From: Phycisphaerae bacterium | Lineage (GTDB): Bacteria; Planctomycetota; Phycisphaerae; Phycisphaerales; UBA1924 | Assembly (NCBI GenBank): GCA_030432255.1 | Contig: JAUIHS010000004.1 | Coordinates: forward strand, 124,001-188,000 | Direction of reading: 5' to 3' | Length of the DNA stretch: 64,000 nt | Part shown: one piece after another, positions 59,049 through 64,000 of the stretch | Layout of the letters: the number at the start of each line of letters is the position of its first letter | How positions within the stretch are numbered: position 1 is the stretch's first letter | The notes under the pieces: generated by a model | Told to the model about the DNA's origin: nothing | The model's database searches: none | Seen by the model: only the letters and a program-made list of their open reading frames with translations | Position numbers and translations under genes: made by a program

Positions 59049-62000
59049 TTCATACGCCCCGCACTCAGCACGATACCGGTGCATCAGGACCACCGTGTCT
59101 CGCATCATCTGGCACAGATCAGGATACGCTTCAGTCGCCGCCGCAACCCCCTCGTCACGGGCCGCATCCTCGAGACGCGCCGCCGCATCCATCACCGAAC
59201 TCGCGGCAACCAGCCCCGCAACGCCCTTGATGGAGTGCGCGGTCCGCTCCACAGTTTCCAGGTCTTCCTCGGAGAGCGCTGTCTGAAGCGAGGCGAGGTA
59301 CTCGACGGACTGCTCCATGAAGCTGTCCAGTGTCATCGCCAGGAACTCCGCATCGCCGGCACAGCGATCCAGCGCCACCGTCGGCTCGAACGAGCACGCA
59401 GCACTCGTCTCAGGTTCCGCTTCCAGCTTTCCGGCGCGCGCTGTTTCAGTACCCTCCAGATGATGCTGAAGGGCCTCCAGCAGCCGCGCCGGTTCGATCG
59501 GCTTGCTGAGGTAGTCATCCATACCCGCAGAAAGACACCGCTCGCGGTCGCCCTGCACCGCGCTCGCCGTCAATGCGATGACCGGCAGCCGCCCCTCACC
59601 ACGCTCCGCTTCGCGTTTCCGCAACGCTTCACATGCCTCGAAACCGTTCATCACCGGCATCTGGCAGTCCAGCAGCATCAGGTCGTAGGCTCGTTGCTCC
59701 AACGCTTCAAGTGCCTGCGCACCATCCGATGCGATGTCACACTCGTACCCGTTCCGACGCAGCAGTTCCGAGACGTACAACTGGTTCGTCGGCATGTCCT
59801 CGGCAAGAAGGATCACGCCGCGGCAGGTGTTCTGGGCATCCTCTTCCACGCCTGATGTAGGCTTGGCTGGCACCTCGGAACAGAACATCTCCACGAGCGC
59901 ATCAAGGATCTCTGATGCACACGGTGGTTTCCTGACCAGCACCACCCGCCCCGGCACCTCTGCCAGTCCCGCCGGCGCTTCGGCCTCCACGGGGTGGAGC
60001 ACGAGCGCGCGCTTTGCGAGGTTGACGGCCGCGCTGAGCCGTGCCGCCTCGGCTGCATCCCCGGCACCGCCGACCGGAACATCGATGAGCACCACGTCGA
60101 GATCCGATGCGTTCTGGGCGTCGGTCGGTGCGATGCTCGGCTGAATGCCCCAGGATGTCAGCATTTCGCAGAGGTTCTCGCGGCTCTCCTCGATCTCACT
60201 GGCGACGCCCACCTTCAACCGGCGGAGGTCGCGCGGGGCCGCGATGATGGGCTGCTTTGATCCTGCACGTTTGAATGTTGCGGTGAACCAGAACGTGCTT
60301 CCCTTGCCCTCGGTGCTCTTCACACCGATTTCACCACCCCAGGCTTCGACAAGGCTCCGGGAGATGGCCAGCCCCAGTCCGGTCCCGCCGTACTTGCGTG
60401 TCGTTGACCGATCCACCTGCGAGAATGACTTGAACAGCTTCCTGATGCGCGATGCCGGGATGCCGATGCCGGTGTCCTCCACCGAGAATCGCACCGTGAT
60501 CTCGGAATTGCCGATCCGATCCACATCGGCGCGCAGGCGGACATACCCCTCAGATGTGAACTTGATCGCATTGGTCAGCAGGTTCACGAGCACCTGCCGC
60601 AGCCGCACGCTGTCACCCAGCACGATCGTGTTGAGTGCCGGGTCGGCGATGTGATTGATCTCGAGGTTCTTGGCATGGGCCCGGAACGCGGTGATCCCCA
60701 TGCTGTCGTCGATGCACTGCGTCAACTGGAACTCATGCTCATCCAGTTCGAGTCGCCCCGCCTCGATCTTGGAGAAGTCGAGGATGTCGTTGATGAGTTC
60801 CAGCAGCGAGCGGGCGCTGTCCGCACACGCCTCTGCAAAGCGCTCCTGCCGTCGATCCAGCGTCGTGCCGAGCAGCAGTTCCGACATGCCGATCACACCA
60901 TTCAATGGAGTGCGCAATTCGTGGCTCATCCGCGCCAGGAAGTCGCTCTTGGCGCGGTTGGCACGCTGCGCCTCATCGCGCGATGCCTCAAGCTCCCGAC
61001 CCGAACGCTCGAGATCAGCCGTGCGCTCCGAAACCATCCGCTCCAGTTCAACCTGCTGCGTCGAAGCGGCCTGGGCCATTTCATTGAACGCTTGGACCAG
61101 TGCGCCCAGTTCTTCACCGCACCAGCCCTCGTCCGGGAGCGGACCATCTCCAGGATTCCAGGCTCGAATCGTCTCGGAGAATCGACGCAGAGGCCGGACC
61201 AGTGACCGCGCCACGATCACGGCACCCAGCACCGACGCCAGCAGCAAGGCCAGCCCACCGATGACGCTCTCCCGCAGGATCCGGGCAGCGCTCGCCTCCA
61301 GTTGGCTCGGATCGGAGGCCACTGCCACTGAGATGGCGCCCTGATCCCCGAGCGGGACAGAGCGCGCAGCGACCACCGACTGACGTCCGTGCGCATCCTC
61401 GATGACTGCAGGCCCCATGCCGGAAGTCAGGATCGCGTCGATCCGCGGGAACTCTTCGTCAATGCCGCCCCCGGACTCCGAGCCGAACGCTCGTCCCGGA
61501 GTCGGGTGATATACAAAGTCGCCGCGCCGATTCGTGATGTACACCTGGGAGTGAGGCGACTTCGACCGGCTTATGCGTTCAAACATCGGCCTCGCGTCGA
61601 GGTTGATGACCAGCGCACCGAACACAGCGCCGGACTCATCCATGATCGGTGTGGCAGCGCGAATCACCGGGAGCTCCGGGATCATGATTTCCCCTTGCTC
61701 CTGGTTCAACTCGATGTCGCTGACGTACACCGATCCCGATGGAAGCATGCACGCCTCGAGAACATACGGGCGCTTCCCCTTCTGCTGGAGTTCCTCTCGT
61801 GGAACGATGCTGACCGGAGCACCCGCATGTGCACGCTCGACGCGAACCAGTTCCCGGCCACCGTCAGCGATACCGATGTAGCGCATCTGACAGATATTCG
61901 GATCCGATCGCATCAGCGATGCCAGACCCGTCTCCATCCGGGACCGCCACTGGGCTTCGGTCGATCCATCAGAAAGATCCACACCGCCAGCCGCCCGCGC

Positions 62001-62246
62001 CCGAATGATGCCCTGGATCGGAGGTACATCAGACATCGCCAGCGCCAGACGCTCGGCGGTCTCGACGCTCGCGATCACTTCCCCCGCGGCGACTTCAGCT
62101 TCATGATCCAGCGCCCACAATTCGCGCTCCACCATGTCGTCATGGAAGCGGAAGGATGTCCATGCGATGGTCAACACCCCGTTGATCAACAGCAGCCCGA
62201 TGACCAGCGCAATCAGCTTTCCTGTTATCCCGAGGTGGAATCTCAT
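59034..62246 (-). CDS. Hybrid sensor histidine kinase: Cache, HAMP, kinase, two receiver domains, Hpt
   Basis: 1070 aa from the ATG at 62246. Order: membrane helix (8-28); extracellular Cache sensor (about 35-320, [18 protein letters not shown]); second helix (325-348); HAMP (350-400); HisKA with H442 in [10 protein letters not shown]; HATPase ([22 protein letters not shown], about 545-665); a first receiver that lacks the usual DD pair and K (about 690-800); a second intact receiver ([10 protein letters not shown], Asp in [12 protein letters not shown], about 820-940); a C-terminal Hpt with AHSIKGVAG. The complete phosphorelay is in one chain. No response regulator gene lies next to it. Confidence 0.93.
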   Translation of the reverse strand: MRFHLGITGKLIALVIGLLLINGVLTIAWTSFRFHDDMVERELWALDHEAEVAAGEVIASVETAERLALAMSDVPPIQGIIRARAAGGVDLSDGSTEAQWRSRMETGLASLMRSDPNICQMRYIGIADGGRELVRVERAHAGAPVSIVPREELQQKGKRPYVLEACMLPSGSVYVSDIELNQEQGEIMIPELPVIRAATPIMDESGAVFGALVINLDARPMFERISRSKSPHSQVYITNRRGDFVYHPTPGRAFGSESGGGIDEEFPRIDAILTSGMGPAVIEDAHGRQSVVAARSVPLGDQGAISVAVASDPSQLEASAARILRESVIGGLALLLASVLGAVIVARSLVRPLRRFSETIRAWNPGDGPLPDEGWCGEELGALVQAFNEMAQAASTQQVELERMVSERTADLERSGRELEASRDEAQRANRAKSDFLARMSHELRTPLNGVIGMSELLLGTTLDRRQERFAEACADSARSLLELINDILDFSKIEAGRLELDEHEFQLTQCIDDSMGITAFRAHAKNLEINHIADPALNTIVLGDSVRLRQVLVNLLTNAIKFTSEGYVRLRADVDRIGNSEITVRFSVEDTGIGIPASRIRKLFKSFSQVDRSTTRKYGGTGLGLAISRSLVEAWGGEIGVKSTEGKGSTFWFTATFKRAGSKQPIIAAPRDLRRLKVGVASEIEESRENLCEMLTSWGIQPSIAPTDAQNASDLDVVLIDVPVGGAGDAAEAARLSAAVNLAKRALVLHPVEAEAPAGLAEVPGRVVLVRKPPCASEILDALVEMFCSEVPAKPTSGVEEDAQNTCRGVILLAEDMPTNQLYVSELLRRNGYECDIASDGAQALEALEQRAYDLMLLDCQMPVMNGFEACEALRKREAERGEGRLPVIALTASAVQGDRERCLSAGMDDYLSKPIEPARLLEALQHHLEGTETARAGKLEAEPETSAACSFEPTVALDRCAGDAEFLAMTLDSFMEQSVEYLASLQTALSEEDLETVERTAHSIKGVAGLVAASSVMDAAARLEDAARDEGVAAATEAYPDLCQMMRDTVVLMHRYRAECGAYEEVGG

Positions 62247-62264
62247 CCGGGCGACCCCGACGTG

Positions 62265-62291
62265 CAATTGTGGAGACTCTGTCCACAATTG
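62265..62291. promoter_or_regulatory. Inverted repeat upstream of the hybrid kinase gene
   Basis: CAATTGTGGA-(7 nt)-TCCACAATTG is a perfect 10-bp inverted repeat 19 bases before the kinase start. Its position and symmetry suit a regulator-binding site or an early RNA hairpin. Confidence 0.4.
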
Positions 62292-62459
62292 GAATCGGAA
62301 GTCCGGGCCCTTCACGCAAGCATTTCACGCCAGCGTGGGTTCGATTCCCGTTCCGGTCACACCTCGCCCCGGTTCGCGGGGGACCTGCCACGGGGAATCA
62401 ACGCACACTTCAGGACGCGAATGTCCAGTAAATTCGCCCGGACGATTCGCCACGACCAC

Positions 62460-62819
62460 TCAATACCGGGGCACGTCCTGATCCACCAGCAACGACCACG
62501 CATCAATCCCGCCCGCCATCGATCGCGCGGATTCAACCCCTTCCTTGCGCAGAAAAACCGCCGCGTGCATCGAACGCACCCCCGAATGGCAGTACACGAT
62601 CACCTCACGCCCCTCATCCTCCAACGCCTCGATCTCGCTCAGCCGACTCGGAATGTCACCCAGCGGAATGTGCAACGCTCCCCTGATCATCGCGATCGCA
62701 CACTCGTCCGCCTCGCGGCAGTCCACCAGCGCCATCGACGCACCGTCCTCTTGCAGCCGACGCGAAACATCAACAACCCCGACCTCCCAGTCCGGATGCA
62801 CCCGCTGCGATTCACTCAC
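62460..62819 (-). CDS. Rhodanese-like domain protein
   Basis: 119 aa from a GTG at 62819 that overlaps the lipoprotein gene's stop by 8 bases. A single rhodanese domain: [31 protein letters not shown], then [18 protein letters not shown] with the active-site Cys of CHSGVRS, then AGGIDAWS. Sulfur transfer or thiosulfate binding is expected. It is coupled to the preceding gene. Confidence 0.88.
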   Translation of the reverse strand: MSESQRVHPDWEVGVVDVSRRLQEDGASMALVDCREADECAIAMIRGALHIPLGDIPSRLSEIEALEDEGREVIVYCHSGVRSMHAAVFLRKEGVESARSMAGGIDAWSLLVDQDVPRY

Positions 62820-63315
62820 CCGTCGCACCCTCCGCTCCGGACCAGCGCTCCCAGCCGTCCCCATCCATCGGGGAAATCACCCGACTGCCGGGGAACCGGT
62901 CCACCGCTCGCGGCACCCACATCACCGCATCCAGCAGCACACTCGCCGGACCCGCGAATGCCTCGCCCCACATCCCTGAGGATCCAGGATCCACCGCCGA
63001 CGCTGCCGTGGGATACAACCCCGCATCACGCCGCGCAGCCTTGGAATTCGACGCACCGGAGGGCCACAACCGCGTCCGCACCGGCCAGTGCTCGACCCCG
63101 TCCCGCTCCACCCGCACCACGTCCATCGCCCACCCGGAACGGTCCAGGCCTGTCACGCTCGGGCCGGACGCCGCCCGCAACGCCGCGGCCTCATCGAGGC
63201 CAAGCGACAGCGGCCGATCACCGACTGCCAACCGAGCATTCCGCGTCTCCTGGCACCCGGAACCCACAAGCGCCAGGCCGACCATCACCGATAACGTCAG
63301 GACAGGGAGTTTCAT
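62812..63315 (-). CDS. Small exported lipoprotein, unknown function
   Basis: 167 aa from the ATG at 63315. The signal sequence [19 protein letters not shown] has a lipobox-like VGSGC. The mature part has a [15 protein letters not shown] segment and a VIS-type end, no known family. The 3' end overlaps the rhodanese start by 8 bases, so both are made from one message. GGAGGA is close to the ATG. Confidence 0.65.
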   Translation of the reverse strand: MKLPVLTLSVMVGLALVGSGCQETRNARLAVGDRPLSLGLDEAAALRAASGPSVTGLDRSGWAMDVVRVERDGVEHWPVRTRLWPSGASNSKAARRDAGLYPTAASAVDPGSSGMWGEAFAGPASVLLDAVMWVPRAVDRFPGSRVISPMDGDGWERWSGAEGATGE

Positions 63316-63430
63316 TCCTCCATCATAACTCGTTCCCCGCGCACCGCTCCTCGCACCCGGGACCCCGAATCCTGTATCATTCCCCCCCGCGCCGCCCGTT
63401 CCCCTTCCCCTCAATCCAGGCCAGAAGCCC

Positions 63431-64000
63431 ATGCAACTCCGCAACGTCGCCATCATCGCGCACGTCGACCACGGCAAGACCACCCTCGTCGACCAGATGC
63501 TCATGCAGTCCGGCAACTTCCGCGAAGGCGAACTCTCCAAGCTCGCCGGCGGACAGCACAACCTCATCATGGACTCCAATCCCCTCGAGCGGGAGCGCGG
63601 CATCACCATCCTCTCGAAGAACTGCGCCGTGAACTACACCGCAGTCTCCGGCGAGACCGTGCGCATCAACATCGTCGATACGCCGGGCCACTCGGACTTC
63701 GGCGGCGAAGTCGAACGCGTTCTGCTCATGGCAGACGGCTGTCTCCTTCTCGTCGATGCCGCCGAAGGGCCCATGCCGCAGACCCGCTTCGTCCTCAGCA
63801 AGGCCATCGCTGCCGGACTGAAGCCCATCGTCGTCGTCAACAAGTGCGATCGACCCGACAGCCGCGCCATGGATGTCATCGGGGAAGTCTTCGACCTGCT
63901 CGTTGAACTCGGCGCGGATGACGACGCCCTCGACTTCCCCATCGTCTACGCATCCGGCAAGGATGGCTGGGCCACCGACGATCTCGACACACCTTCAAGC
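63431..64000 (+). CDS. typA: Ribosome-associated GTPase TypA/BipA, 5' part only
   Basis: 190 codons to the window end, so truncated. GTPase motifs in order: HVDHGKTT (G1), RERGITI (G2), DTPGHSDF (G3) and NKCDRPD (G4), starting [17 protein letters not shown] as in TypA/BipA. It assists ribosome assembly and cold or stress growth. The rest (domains II, V and the C-terminal) lies outside the window. Confidence 0.9.
   Translation, partial: MQLRNVAIIAHVDHGKTTLVDQMLMQSGNFREGELSKLAGGQHNLIMDSNPLERERGITILSKNCAVNYTAVSGETVRINIVDTPGHSDFGGEVERVLLMADGCLLLVDAAEGPMPQTRFVLSKAIAAGLKPIVVVNKCDRPDSRAMDVIGEVFDLLVELGADDDALDFPIVYASGKDGWATDDLDTPSS

Noticed and set aside
62331-62365. A tRNA-like 3' end (GTGGG-TTCGATT-CCCGT followed by TCCGGTCA)
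   Set aside because: No matching acceptor strand, D arm or anticodon arm could be folded in the 75-90 bases before it; I do not call it a tRNA. It could be a tRNA remnant or chance.
61389-63632. A 747-codon open frame antisense to the hybrid kinase
   Set aside because: High-GC shadow frame: composition is Arg/His/Pro-rich, no homology signs, and it runs across several real genes on the other strand.
1-64000. Mobile elements, prophage genes or restriction/defence systems
   Set aside because: No transposase, integrase, toxin-antitoxin, methyltransferase or phage structural gene was recognised in any frame.

Overview
The window is high-GC bacterial DNA that most resembles a planctomycete of the class Phycisphaerae (order Phycisphaerales). 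The signs are seven secreted proteins with paired dockerin-like EF-hand repeats (GDxDxDGxVDFxDLNxVLxxWG), three secreted proteins ending in a Pro-x-Pro, hydrophobic, poly-Arg sorting tail (PEP-CTERM-like), right-handed beta-helix repeat proteins, and membrane proteins carrying a CPxCGY...CPECG zinc ribbon. The assignment rests on protein style only; there is no rRNA here. I see no phage, insertion sequence, integrase or CRISPR array.

Layout. 0-9.5 kb: a hypothetical gene, a tRNA with CAU anticodon, a dockerin beta-helix protein, serine biosynthesis (serA-serC), a DUF1015 protein, an M28 peptidase and a GNAT enzyme. 9.6-14.8 kb: one 1704-residue secreted multidomain protein. 14.9-23.5 kb (+ strand): a six-gene electron-transfer cluster made of a pentaheme cytochrome, an outer-membrane barrel, a membrane-anchored FAD/NAD/2Fe-2S reductase, a tetraheme c554-like cytochrome, a b-type membrane protein and a decaheme cytochrome. 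23.5-29.8 kb (- strand): nrfHA (nitrite reduction to ammonia), then iscS-iscU-A-type carrier, a TraB-like protein and a Nudix hydrolase. Together 15-30 kb encodes 28 c-type heme sites plus Fe-S assembly, so it reads as an anaerobic or mixed respiration island.

30-45 kb: a secreted dockerin protein, an AraC/GyrI regulator, a GntR (YtrA-like)-membrane protein-M16 peptidase operon with a probable operator, a membrane protein with a pseudopilin-like tail, a HAF-repeat protein, an HTH protein of unknown role, a BLUF photoreceptor, a SatD-like/DUF3307 pair and a dockerin protein. 45-64 kb: a b562-like protein, a PilZ protein, a serine/threonine dehydratase-family enzyme, sorting-tail and dockerin proteins, a pseudokinase, a split Aer-like pair (PAS protein plus soluble chemotaxis signalling protein), a large hybrid histidine kinase, rhodanese and lipoprotein genes, and the 5' part of typA.

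The most unusual non-coding signal is a set of degenerate arrays with a strict 7-base period. They sit directly after stop codons of about ten genes. On the sense strand they are G-rich (GGGTTGG, GGGATGA, GGCATTC, GGGAATC, TGGCTGG). Three of them form nested inverted repeats and three are G-quadruplex-capable. The word differs from locus to locus while period, strand and position are kept.
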